Shown here one piece after another: positions 33,641 through 43,485 of a stretch of 64,000 nucleotides of DNA. Source of the stretch: Dastarcus helophoroides. Lineage: Eukaryota; Arthropoda; Insecta; Coleoptera; Bothrideridae. A program made the position numbers and the translations under genes. The DNA lies in contig CM053331.1 in assembly GCA_028583605.1 (NCBI GenBank), positions 2,068,001-2,132,000 on the forward strand, in the 5' to 3' direction. Each line of letters starts with the position of its first letter. Position 1 is the stretch's first letter. The notes under the pieces were generated by a model that did not search any database, had not been told where the DNA came from, and worked only from the letters and a program-made list of their open reading frames with translations.

Positions 33641-35510
33641 ATCTTCCCATCTTTTCGCTTCAGACCTCTTCCTTCTCTTCCCTTCTCTTCTCTTCTCTTC
33701 TCTTCTCTTCTCTTCTCTTCTCTTTTCTTTTTTTCTTTTCTTTTCTTTTCTTTTCTTTCTTTTCTTTTCTTTTCTTCTCCTTTCTTTTTTCTTTTCTTTT
33801 CGTTTCTTTTCTCTTCTCTTCTCTTCTCTTCTCTTCTCTTCTTTTCTCTTCTCTTCTCTTCTCTTCTTTTCTTTTCTCCTCTCTTCTCTTCTCTTCTCTT
33901 CTCTTCTCTTCTCTTCTCTTCTCTTCTCTCTCTTCTCTTCTCTTCTCTTCTCTTCTCTTCTCTTCTCTTCTCTTCTCTTCTCTTCTCTTCTCTTCTCTTC
34001 TTTCTCTTCTCTTCTCTTCTCTTCTCTTCTCTTCTTTTCTTTTCTCTTCTCTTCTCTTCTCTTCTCTTCTCTTCTCTTCTCTTCTCTTCTCTTCTCTTCT
34101 CTTCTCTTCTCTTCTCTTCTCTTCTCTTCTCTTCTCTTCTCTTCTCTTCTCTTTTCTTTTTCTTCTCTTCTCATCTCTTCCTTTCTTTTTTCTTTTTTTT
34201 CTTCTCTTTTTTTCCCTTCTTTTCTCTGCTCTTTTCTTCTCTTTTCTTTTTTTCTCTTCTCTTCTCTTTTATTTATTTTTCTTTCCATCTCTTCTCTTCC
34301 CATCTATTTCTTTTCTTCTCTTCCCTTATTTTCTTTTTTCTTCTTTTCCCTTTTTTTCTCTTCTCTTTTTTTCTCTTTCCTTCCCTTCTCTTTTCTTATC
34401 TTCCTTTTTTCTTTTCTCCTTTCTTCTCTTCTCTTCTCTTTTCTTCTCTTTTCTTTTCTTCTCTTCTCTTTTCTTCTCTTCTCCTTTCTTCTTTTCTTTT
34501 CTCTTCTCTTCTCTTATTTTCTCTTCTTTTCTCTTTTATTTTCTTTTTTTCTTATCTCTTCTCTTCCAATCTCCTTCCATCTTTTCTCTTTCCATCTCTT
34601 CCTTTTTTTCTTTTTTTTCTTTTCTCTTTCCTTTCTCTTCTTTTCGCTACTCTTTCCTTTTCTTTTCTCTTCTCTTCTCTTCTCTTCTTTTCTCTTCTCT
34701 TTTTATCTCTTCTTTCCTCTTCTCTTCTCTTCTCTTCTTTTCTCTTCTCTTCTCTTTTTTTTTCTTCTCTTCTCTTCTCTTTTTTACTTTTCTTTTCTCT
34801 TCTTTTTTCTTTTCCTTTCTTCTCTTCTCATCTCTTCTCTTTTCTTCTTTTCCCATGTCTTCCTTTCTCTTTTTTTCTCTTTTCTTCCCTTCTCTTCTCT
34901 TTTCTTCTCTTCTCTTTTCTTTTTCTTCTCTTTCCATCTCTCCTCTTTCCATGTTCTCCCATCTCTTCTTTTCTTTTTTTTTTCTTCACTCTTTTCTTCT
35001 TTTTCCTTATCTTTGATTTTTTTTCTTTCTATTTCTTTCCATCTTTTTCCACATGTTCTTATCTCTTCCTTTTTCTTCTTACCTTCTCTAATTTCTTTTA
35101 ATCTTTTTCTTTCTGTTTTTTCCCATCTCTTTGCATCTCTTTTCATCTTCTCCCATCTCTTTCCATCTTTTCCCATCTTCCTTCTACCTCTTCTCTTCTT
35201 TTCTATTTTCTATCTTTCTTTTTTATTTCTTTCCCTTTTCTTTCCATTTCTTCCCACCTCTTTCTATCTCGTTTTATCTCTTCTTATCTCTTCCAATATT
35301 TTCGAATTTCTTCCTATCTCTTTCTATTCCTTTCCATCTTTTCCTATTTCTTTACATCTTTTTTCTCCTCTTCCCATCTCTTTTCTTCTTCTCTTACCCT
35401 TCTTTTCCTTTTTTTTCATTTCCTTTTCTTTCCTTTTTTCCTTTTCCTTTCCTTTTATTTCCTTCCTTTCCTCTTTTTCTCTTCTCTCCTCTTCTCCTTT
35501 CTTCTCTAGA
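33641..35510. repeat. Polypyrimidine microsatellite, right part
   Basis: About 1.87 kb of C/T-rich sequence resumes after the LINE. The same landmark block as on the left (CTTCTCCTTTC then TTTTCGTTTC) is at about 33,774-33,805. CTTCT pentamers dominate to about 34,150; further right the array decays through TTTTC, TTTCC and TTCCATCTCT variants and fades into unique sequence at about 35,510. Its open frames on both strands are repeat artefacts. Confidence 0.95.
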
Positions 35511-35759
35511 GCTTTAATTCTTGTATTTATAGGTTTGTATCTTAGCAAACTTCATTGAACACAAATTCCTTAGCATGACACGCGTTTAGGTATGTTAAAC
35601 TTAAATAATGTTAATGAAATGTTCTGTAACAATGTCAAACGTTCCACAGAACACAGTTTCAAAATTTATCAGAGAGTATTCACCTCTCAGAAGGTCTTTT
35701 ACATTCACGGTTAAAAATGTAATATTTTATGTCATTTTGACGTCGTTATTTTGTGTTTA

Positions 35760-36695
35760 ATGTATTTTTTCTTTTTTGTCTATTATGTATTTTTTTCACT
35801 TACTTGGCGAACGTGCTCTCCCAAGAATGTCACTACCACGGAAGGTGTTCCAACGGAATCCGCTTCGGATAAATCCTTCAAGTACAATTACAAGGCGACG
35901 GTAGTTGCGATGTTTTCGGAAAGATTCGGCATTATCGCCCACGGTGCTCTAATCAGTTGGCGATGGACGCTCGTTCCGGCTAATGGCGTAATGGCTCCCG
36001 AAACGAACGAACTGGCCAAAGACATCACCGTAAGCATCGGTGATCCTAATACCATGCAGATCAAGGGCGTCACAAAGTGCTTCTGTTACCCCGGATATAG
36101 AAACACGCCAGAATTAAAAGACGTAGATAACATATGCCTTCTGTATTTAAACGTTACCCTCAGACCTAACCCAGCCATCGGTCTCGTTCATTTGGCGGAT
36201 AAAAATATCATGAGGAGATTCATGCAGGCCACGGATCATGTTGCCGAAACTTTGGTCTTTGATTCAAACGTGCCTCAGAAACTTTACTACCTTTATGACT
36301 ATCCGATAAAAATTTTTCGTCACGAAACCTGTTTGAAAAAAAACGTAATACCAAAAGCTGATAGAGAAAAAAAATTGTTATGTGGATTGATGCAAAACAT
36401 TAATAACTCAGGGGCATTGAACATGACCTTTGTGTTCTGCAGTCACATTGCCATATCAAAGCTTATTTTAACAGAAGGCTATTTGCTCGGATTTGCCGGG
36501 GTTTGTACCAGTGCCAGCAACTCCAGCCTAATTCTAGTGACGAGAGTCGATATCTACAATAGGTGGATACGCGAAACCATGAACAAATTGAGCGCAGCAG
36601 TTTCCTCTAACAAATCCAGGAAGTTCGTCTTATTTATTATTATTATATTTGTATATTATTTATATCTAAATACATTGTTATACAATTCGCTTTAA
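35760..36695 (+). CDS. Trypsin-like serine protease homologue 1, catalytically dead, with hydrophobic C-terminus
   Basis: Up to 311 residues from ATG 35,760; stop at 36,693-36,695. The fold is recognisable: ALISWRWTLVPANGV (residues 63-77) replaces the LISxxWVLTAAHC block, VTKCFCYPGY and DNICLLYL (123-130) replace the HPxYxxxxxDIALLKL block, and VTRVDIYNRWIRETM is the usual C-terminal strand and helix. All catalytic residues are lost: His57 lies in VPANG, Asp102 is Asn124, and no GDSGGP is present. The last 25 residues (VLFIIIIFVYYLYL) are a membrane segment. The start is uncertain: the first 16 residues (MYFFFFVYYVFFSLTW) could be a signal peptide, or intron sequence in front of an acceptor CTCTCCCAAG at 35,816-35,825. 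Its nearest relative here is at 61,869-62,705. The function is unknown; inactive homologues usually act as regulators or binding proteins. Confidence 0.75.
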   Translation: MYFFFFVYYVFFSLTWRTCSPKNVTTTEGVPTESASDKSFKYNYKATVVAMFSERFGIIAHGALISWRWTLVPANGVMAPETNELAKDITVSIGDPNTMQIKGVTKCFCYPGYRNTPELKDVDNICLLYLNVTLRPNPAIGLVHLADKNIMRRFMQATDHVAETLVFDSNVPQKLYYLYDYPIKIFRHETCLKKNVIPKADREKKLLCGLMQNINNSGALNMTFVFCSHIAISKLILTEGYLLGFAGVCTSASNSSLILVTRVDIYNRWIRETMNKLSAAVSSNKSRKFVLFIIIIFVYYLYLNTLLYNSL

Positions 36696-37094
36696 TTTGC
36701 ACTGTATATATGAATTCGGACTTTTCGGGTAACATTTTTAGAAGACTACCTCAACAGCCGGGCTCAGAAAATTTCTGAAGACGTGCCATCATTTCATATC
36801 TTTAGATCATTCAAATACTATCCTTGAAGACAATATCATATCAGAGAAGACAAAATCATATCAGAGAAGGCAAAGATATATGTCAAGCTCTGAAGGCGCA
36901 CCAGACGTTTCTTGAAAGAGGCGAAAGATGATCGAGATTAGGAAATTACAAATATCATTTGGAAACTTTCCCGGGGAAAAAGAAAATCAGATATATGTAA
37001 GATATTTACGTAGCCAATTGGATACCAAAGTGACAAAACACGTCTAAAGGAACACGAGCGTTGAGAAGTGTTATTTACAAAGCTTTGGAGATGC

Positions 37095-37365
37095 TTTATG
37101 AGCGCATTAGGGGCCTGAAAACAACGAAAATCTTAACGTCAACGTCACGGATGATTGTAAGATAATCATATGCCCTACATTTGGTGGTGTATGGCTCCGT
37201 ATTAATCCCGGAAAACCATCTAAAATGCTTGGTGGGTTATCAACGGATGGGGAAACAGATTACTATATTCAATGATTTAAAACATTACCCAGGATTTATT
37301 CCACGGACCTGAAACCTTTTATAAAACGTAGCATTACGTCAGGTGGTCGTGGGGGCAAGCATTGT
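37095..37365 (+). repeat. Dispersed ~265-bp repeat, copy 1
   Basis: Starts GAGCGCATTAGGGGCCTGAA, contains GATGATTGTAAGATAATCA and TTTGGTGGTGT, and ends with AAAACGTAGCATT and GGGCAAGC. The same modules in the same order and spacing are found at 38,622-38,885. Confidence 0.75.
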
Positions 37366-38621
37366 TTGCAAGAATCATGACTTATGACTTTCCTCTTTCA
37401 AATTGCTTTTGCATACAGCAATAAGTTTGTTCCTAATGAAAGACATCAGGACAAACGTGGCGAATTTTTGTTTTTAAATATCCCCGAATTATCCAATTAA
37501 TATCTAAAAGGTCGTTATCGTTTCCTCAACTTTCATCCTGCGTTGTATTGCTCTTAGTGTTGGTTTTATAGCTTCTTATTTTTCGTACTAAAGCAAGGAA
37601 CAACATTTTCTTTACCTGAAACTTTATCGTGTACTTGCTTTTTGCGTAGTGCTGCGCTAATAGTTGTTTACTTAAGTTGACTAAAGTAGAATTCGGGGGC
37701 TTATAAAACTAGCTTTCAAGTTGTTTTCAAATTGACGTCGCTCGCCTAATTCAATAAGCTGAAACCTGATTAAGCCTCTGCTGCCTAATAGTTGATTCTC
37801 GAGGCTAGATGGAGAGTTTATATTATCGATATCTCCACTACGAATACAGAGATTGTACGTTATTATAAAGTTCATTATAAACATCAAATTAGGGCAGGAT
37901 TATGGAGATTGCTTTATGCCCTGTTCGCGCAGGCGAATTTTACTTGCTTCGAAAGCGCAAAAAGTAAAACAACCGATGAATATTAAACCGTCTTACTCGT
38001 TTGATGTTTTGAATGCTCGAAGCAGATGAACTACACGGGGAGTTTTTTTCAGGTACAGGGGAGAGACTATCACCTCCCTTTCTGTGAGCTTCCACTTTAC
38101 ATATGCAAATTCATCAATCATGCAAGATTTTTATGATGCAGGAAAGAAAGGCTAAATATACCATTTCAAAATCATAAATCATTGTGCCGGCTTCCATATA
38201 ACAAATCCTATCTCTCGTGTCTTGCTTGTATTCATGAAAATCCGGAATAAGCACTCTTATCTTATGGCAATTCAAATACCACTTTGAGATTGATTTGAAA
38301 GTTTAAGGTATAAAACCTTATAAATGGTTTTAGTCTGGGGCTTTGGGGAAAAACTGCGGCGAAATATCTCGCAAAGTGGAAGATTATCGGATTTCGTTCG
38401 TCTTTGATGAAATTACGGCCCCAAAATGCATCGTTGGCAAAGGCAAAGTTAAAATTCACCAAATGCGACAACTGCAGAGTTACGTTCTGTGGCCAAAGTT
38501 GAAGCGTCTTGTGGACTTAAAGATAAAGCCAATAAACTGTCAAATTTTACAATACTTGAACAAAATCTGTAAAGAGTTTGAAACTTTGATAGCATTCAAC
38601 TCTAAAAAGTCTCTGTTATAG

Positions 38622-38885
38622 GTTTAGCGCATTAGGAGCCTGAAAACAACGGTAACACCACCGTCAACCTCACAGATGATTGTAAGATAATCACGGACCT
38701 TTGGTGGTGTGAGGCTCCATATTAATCGCTCTCTGTCAATATCTTCAGTTTGCTGAGTTATTAGGTGGTGGTTAAACAGTAACTATATTTAAATCCGAGA
38801 TTTTTTCATTGAACCTGTGATAAAAACGTAGCATTTTGTCAGGGGCGGAAACTAAGATGACCCCGGTGGCAAGCTGTTTGTCGAG
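38622..38885 (+). repeat. Dispersed ~265-bp repeat, copy 2, with foldback left end
   Basis: Homologous to copy 1. The first 105 bases fold back: GCGCATTAGGAGCCT and ACACCACC near the start pair with GGTGGTGTGAGGCTCCATAT and AATCGC about 80 bases on. This suggests a non-autonomous element or a structured RNA rather than simple sequence. No gene is inside. Confidence 0.7.
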
Positions 38886-39199
38886 TAAGTCTCGATATTT
38901 TCTGTTAAACCTCTAAGGTACATTCAACTTTTTAACTTAGCAGTTTTGATAATAAATTTAAAAAATCTTCGGCTGTACTTTTAAGAGAACTTACCTAATT
39001 TGTTAACGTACAGCTTCGTTAAGGAAGTCTGCTGATCTCTTGTTACAGTTCTGTTACAGATTTGTTAACGCATTGTTAACAAACTGTTAAAGAATTTTGT
39101 GAACGAAATCTCACATCTGATGATACTAGAACTGTTAACTCTAAACATTTTGCTATTACATTATACATTTGATTATCTAAAAATCCTTTAGTTCACGAA

Positions 39200-39640
39200 G
39201 CTCCGTACCCTAGACATTTTATTGAATACAAATTGGGATTTTAAAGCCATTTAATTAAAAACTAATATTTATACACAATTTTCCATCTTTTTACCGAAAA
39301 CGCAACTATTCATAATTAAAAAAATGTGAGTGTTTCAGGTCAAATTTACAAAATGACAAAATGAGTTTAAGAGGCAATTATACTTTTATTTGCTTCTATA
39401 TTTAATTGAATACAAATTAAAATTTAAAAGCCAGATGTAATTTAGTTAAAAACTAATATTTAATAACAATTCTCTATCTTTTTTCCAAAAACGCAACTAT
39501 TCATTAATTAAAAAATTGTAAGTGTTTTAGGTCAATCTTATTGTTGACAAAATAAGTTTAAGAGGTAATTATACTTTAATTTGCTTTTATGTTTTATTGA
39601 ATACAAATAATTCATTAATTGTATGAATGACTCCACAAAG
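39200..39640. repeat. Satellite S5, isolated left block of about 2.5 units
   Basis: Units with CCAAAAACGCAACTATTCAT, GTTGACAAAATAAGTTTAAG and TTTTATTGAATACAAATTGG occur about 185 bases apart. The block is separated from the main S5 array by about 1 kb of unique sequence and the Penelope-like element. Confidence 0.85.
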
Positions 39641-40701
39641 TTTCGGTATACTGTCAGTTAATCAATGATGTACCTCGCATTACAAATTTTCGGTTGCCTT
39701 CAAACGCGAACGTAGTGTATTACACGTACAGGAAGTGAGTGAACGATACGTAAGGTTTCCGGCAAGATTATTTTGATTTAGATGCGGGCAGCCGGCGCAT
39801 CGAGCTTTTAAAGGATGGCCGCATTTTTCACAGTTCTCGCTAGAATCGCAGCTTTAATCTCGCCCTTATCAAATCTTTTCTCTGTCGGCAATTAATCACC
39901 TCCGCTGATAGCCGTCAAAGCATTAGACGCTTCGACTGCACTCGCTGGAAAACACAGAGAAAATTAAAAACTACTAACTCGACTTTAATGGTGGCCTTTC
40001 TCCATCGCCCGGGAGCTTCCCGCTGGAAAAACATCAAGCAATAATTTTAATGGTTGTCTGCTTTAACTTTGAAATTTCAACGAAAAACGCCGCCCGGTTT
40101 TCAAATTAGTGGGAAAAAAGTGCGACAAATAATTTTATGGCGACCTATATGGGTATTTTATGTTTGGAGGAAAAGTGTTGGTCATGAATAAACAGTCTGG
40201 TGGGAGAAAGCCACTGGAAATTTCTTTCTATTCGAATGGTGCATTAGCTTAAAAGCCTCGACTGAAAATAAGATTAATTCGACACAAACTGTTTCTACCT
40301 TTCAGTGCTGAAACAATGCTGTAAATCTTGATGCTATGTTGACCTACGTACACTCGGTTCTTTACAGCTTGTACTTCCACGGATTGCGGCGTTGCGTCAA
40401 AATCCATTCTGACCATTTCGCATCTTCGATTCGCTCGGAATTTTTTAAGGGACGAATGAACATCAATCTTTTCTCCTATCGAATCAAATTCAGGAACATT
40501 TGCACTCACTTAACCGTATATTTTTGCGAAAAGAATTTGGAAGATTGAATTTTTTAAATCAAGATAATTATTAATGAATATGGTTTGAGAGGCAACTGTG
40601 CTCTAACTTTGTATAGTTTAATGGACACAAATTTAGATTTTAAAAAAATTAATATTTTTAATTTTTTTAATGTAATTAGTTTATAACAGTTATCTAATTA
40701 G
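39641..40701. other. Unique segment; right part belongs to a duplicated block
   Basis: 39,700-40,250 is unique and moderately G+C-rich, with no gene I can support. 40,360-40,640 is similar to 54,790-55,060 (for example GGGACGAATGAACATCAATC here and GGGACAAATGAACGTCAATC there), so it is one arm of a segmental duplication. The 86-codon minus-strand frame at 40,249-40,509 has no known motif. Confidence 0.45.
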
Positions 40702-40750
40702 TTATTAACAAAATATTTTTGATGTAACGGACTGGTCCTTGGTTATCTTC

Positions 40751-40915
40751 AAAAATTGAAACACAGAACTTGTCCCCTGAAACCAAGAAAAATTAAAAAA
40801 CACAACAAAGGTTGCTCTAACGCGTTTCGACAGCCAAGCTGTCATCTTCAGAGAGAAACTAACATCTAATCTTAAAATTAACTCTTATATACTAAGAATA
40901 TTCACTTCGTGCGTG
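40751..40915 (+). repeat. Penelope-like element, left inverted terminal repeat
   Basis: Begins AAAAATTGAAACACAGAACT and ends CACTTCGTGCGTG. It equals the reverse complement of 43,309-43,473 at 162 of 165 positions. The coding region starts five bases after it. Confidence 0.95.
40811..40859 (-). ncRNA. Hammerhead-like ribozyme, left terminus (minus strand)
   Basis: Reverse complement of the motif at 43,365-43,413 without a change. It would be active only in a minus-strand transcript, because the termini are inverted. Confidence 0.6.
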
Positions 40916-40919
40916 CGTT

Positions 40920-43254
40920 ATGGCTTCCCGGTCTACAAAACGGAATCTCTACTTTAAGGTAACTACTAAAATTAGATTTATATCTGCTGACATCTACTTC
41001 CTTAAAACATGCCGAAAAAATAAGGTTTTTCCAAATTTCATCAACATTAGTTTACCTGTTAATTGTCCAGTGGCGAACGAAGTTACGCACACCGCTAAAC
41101 AAAAATGGCTTGATTTGGAACTTGATCGTCAGTACAGTAAACGAAGTAAGCTTGAGTTGCAATCTTATGGACTTTACTTAGAATTAACTAGTAATTTAAG
41201 TGAATATGAATTTGTAGAATTTTGTGAATTTCAGAGGAAAATGTTCTGCACAATCTCTGAGAAGGTTAGACAAAAGTCGAACATTCTCAAGAAGAAATTA
41301 TTTAAATTAGGTGCCCCTTAAAGAACATTCTTCTCAGAAAAATAATAATATTAATATTGTAGAAAACCTCTCTTCGCAGGATTTTGACAAAGCTGAATTA
41401 AGCCTTTTGAATAAACGGCTTAATTACGCCCTGCCATCCTCCCGCACTGGTTTGGAAGATGTTGTTGTGTCCATTGAGAGCTCCTTGAGTTCCATGGCGG
41501 ACGACACTAAAAACTATGTGAGGGAGGCTTGCAGACAAAAGCTCTCTAGAAATTTAAAAAACGTAAAACCATCACACGTAACGAACAGACATATTGTCAA
41601 AAGACTACGAGAGAAAGATTGTTTTTATGTAAAGGCAGATAAAGGTAATAAAGTTGTGATTCTAGATAAAAAAGACTATTACGAACGAGTTGACACACTC
41701 ATTAGTAATGGCCCATATTAAAAATTACAGAAGAACCCTTTGAGTAAAATGTTAAGCGGGCTGAAAAAAGTGCTCGACAAAAGTAACAACCTTATTACTC
41801 CAATTTTAAAAAGATCCCTTCATGTATCTAACCCCACCGTACCTAAATTATATTGTCTGCCAAAAATACATAAACCCGAAAAGGCGGTGAGACCAATTGT
41901 GTCAGCTATTGGAGCACCGACCTATAATTTATCAAAATGGCTAGTAAAACAATTCAGCAAATTAGAATTCCAGCAACTCAGTTTGTCAGTCAAGAATTCC
42001 ACAGAGTTTGTACAGAAAATTCAGAATGAAGAGTTGTTGGAGGGTGAAATGCTGGTTTCTTTTGATGTTTCTTCCCTCTTTCCCAGTGTACCCATACCTC
42101 AAACTTTATTATACCTTCGAGATCTGTTGGAATCTAATAACCTTTCAGGCAAAATTATTGACGAATATATTTCATTAACGAAAATATGTATGGATCAAAA
42201 TTATTTTCAAATTAATAACGAATTTTATGAACAACTTGAGGGAGCAGCCATGGGAAATCCTTTGTCACCTTTCATGGCTGAGCTCTTCATGGGTGTTTTT
42301 GAAAGTCGTCTTAAAAATGAATGTAATTTGTTTCCTAGGGTATGGATTAGATATGTAGATGATATTTTTGCTATTTTTGACACAAAAAATCAAAATTTAG
42401 ATAATTTTATTGATGTTTTAAATTCACGTTTTCCAACAGTTAAATTCACTGTAGAATTAGAGAAAGAAGCCGCTTTACCATTTTTAGACACTTTAGTTAT
42501 TAGGAATAAAAATAGATTAGAATTTGATGTATATAGGAAAGATTCCAGTACCTTCCGCTATATAACTTCCGATTCTAACCATTGCATACAGCACAAAATG
42601 GCAAGCTTCAACTTCCTTGCCCATCGCCTTCTGAGTCTTCCTCTTAGTAGGGAAAGATTCAGAAAGGAGTTGAAGACAATAAAACATATAGCTGAAGTTA
42701 ATGGATTCGATCCAAATATTATTTATAAAATTATTAATAAGAAAAAATTTAAATGTGAATTGGTGAATACTACAACTTTCCGAGCTGATGAAAACAAAAA
42801 CTTTAAATTCGTCTCACTTCCATTTGAACCCTCGCTCACGCAGGGTTTGGGTGGAATTTTACGAAATCAGGGTTTTCGGTTAAATTCGCTTTTGGGTAGT
42901 TTAAAGGATAAAGTAGAGCAAACAGATAAGTCTGGTATTTATCAAATTTCATGTAGGGATTGTCCTCAAAAGTATGTCGGACAAACTAGACGATCTCTTA
43001 AAATCCGACTCAAAGAACATTTGGCTCATTTGAGGTACGGAAGAACTGAGAAGTCAAGTGTGGCTCGACATGCTTTTGAATTAGATCATAGGATAGATAA
43101 TAATATTAAATTGTTAAGAGTAGTTAATAAGAATTATATGTTAAATGCATGTGAGAGCTTAGCCATCCATAAGGCTGAAAACAACCTTATGAATGGTTGC
43201 GCTGGACCTTTAGGCCATTCATCTCTGTTAAAAATAGTTCAGGTTGATAGATAA
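40920..43254 (+). pseudogene. Penelope-type reverse transcriptase with C-terminal GIY-YIG domain, one frameshift and one stop
   Basis: The coding region runs in three open pieces: 40,920-41,321, about 41,311-41,721 and 41,722-43,254. The frame changes near 41,316 in GGTGCCCCTTA, and an in-frame TAA interrupts at 41,719-41,721. Family motifs follow in order: ADKGNKVVILDK, LYCLPKIHKPEKAVRPIVS, VSFDVSSLFPSVPI, GAAMGNPLSPFMAELFM and the catalytic YVDD (42,352-42,363), then LPFLDTLV. The C-terminal nuclease shows GIYQI (42,934), KYVGQTRRS (42,970), an R...EH pair and a later Glu in CESLAIHK. The family nicks DNA with the GIY-YIG domain and primes reverse transcription there. With only two lesions, this copy died recently or moved with help from another copy. 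The start ATG at 40,920 fits the N-terminal sequence. Confidence 0.92.
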
Positions 43255-43308
43255 GAAATTGTGACACAACGACGTGTATGATTGAATGCGCGTTCGAGTG
43301 CGGCCGAT

Positions 43309-43473
43309 CACGCACGAAGTGAATATTCTTAGTATATAAGAGTTAATTTTAAGATTTGACGTTAGTTTCTCTCTGAAGATGACAGCTTGGCTGTCGAAAC
43401 GCGTTAGAGCAACCTTTGTTGTGTTTTTTAATTTTTCTTGGTTTCAGGAGACAAGTTCTGTGTTTCAATTTTT
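43309..43473 (-). repeat. Penelope-like element, right inverted terminal repeat
   Basis: Inverse of 40,751-40,915 with three differences. It overlaps the first two bases of the right target duplication, so the exact border is uncertain by that amount. Confidence 0.95.
43365..43413 (+). ncRNA. Hammerhead-like ribozyme, right terminus
   Basis: The core CTGAAGA (43,373-43,379; the variable seventh core base is A) is followed by an unpaired T, a perfect 6-bp stem GACAGC-TTG-GCTGTC, GAA, and a tiny stem III made from ACGCGT, then the cleavage-site T (43,105 in short form: position 43,405). The AGAG after it pairs with CTCT before the core, and after one mismatch AAC pairs with GTT. That is the type I layout with a minimal stem III, as known for hammerheads in Penelope-like termini; such forms often work as dimers. 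Activity is not shown by sequence. Confidence 0.65.
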
Positions 43474-43485
43474 ATTAACAAAATA

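Larger units (their letters stand above)
36696..39200. other. Region without a supported gene, holding a duplicated 260-bp repeat
   Basis: Unique AT-rich sequence follows the protease homologue. At 36,826-36,872 AATCATATCAGAGAAG-type repeats occur in tandem. The main structure is a pair of related ~260-bp segments (37,095-37,365 and 38,622-38,885), listed separately. Short frames such as plus 38,343-38,621 have no recognisable content. Confidence 0.4.
40716..43471 (+). mobile_element. Penelope-like element with 165-bp inverted termini and GIY-YIG endonuclease
   Basis: Flanked by a perfect 14-bp target duplication TTATTAACAAAATA (40,702-40,715 and 43,472-43,485) inside S5-like sequence. Inverted terminal repeats lie at 40,751-40,915 and 43,309-43,473 and differ at only three positions; 35 extra bases precede the left one, an asymmetry known for Penelope-like elements. 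Each terminus holds a hammerhead-like ribozyme. The single coding region between them (40,920-43,254) has a reverse transcriptase and a GIY-YIG nuclease, broken by one frameshift and one stop. The near-identical termini indicate recent insertion. Confidence 0.93.

Noticed and set aside
33596..35558. Long E/K/R-rich and F/L/S-rich frames in the right microsatellite
   Set aside because: Same artefact of the polypyrimidine repeat.
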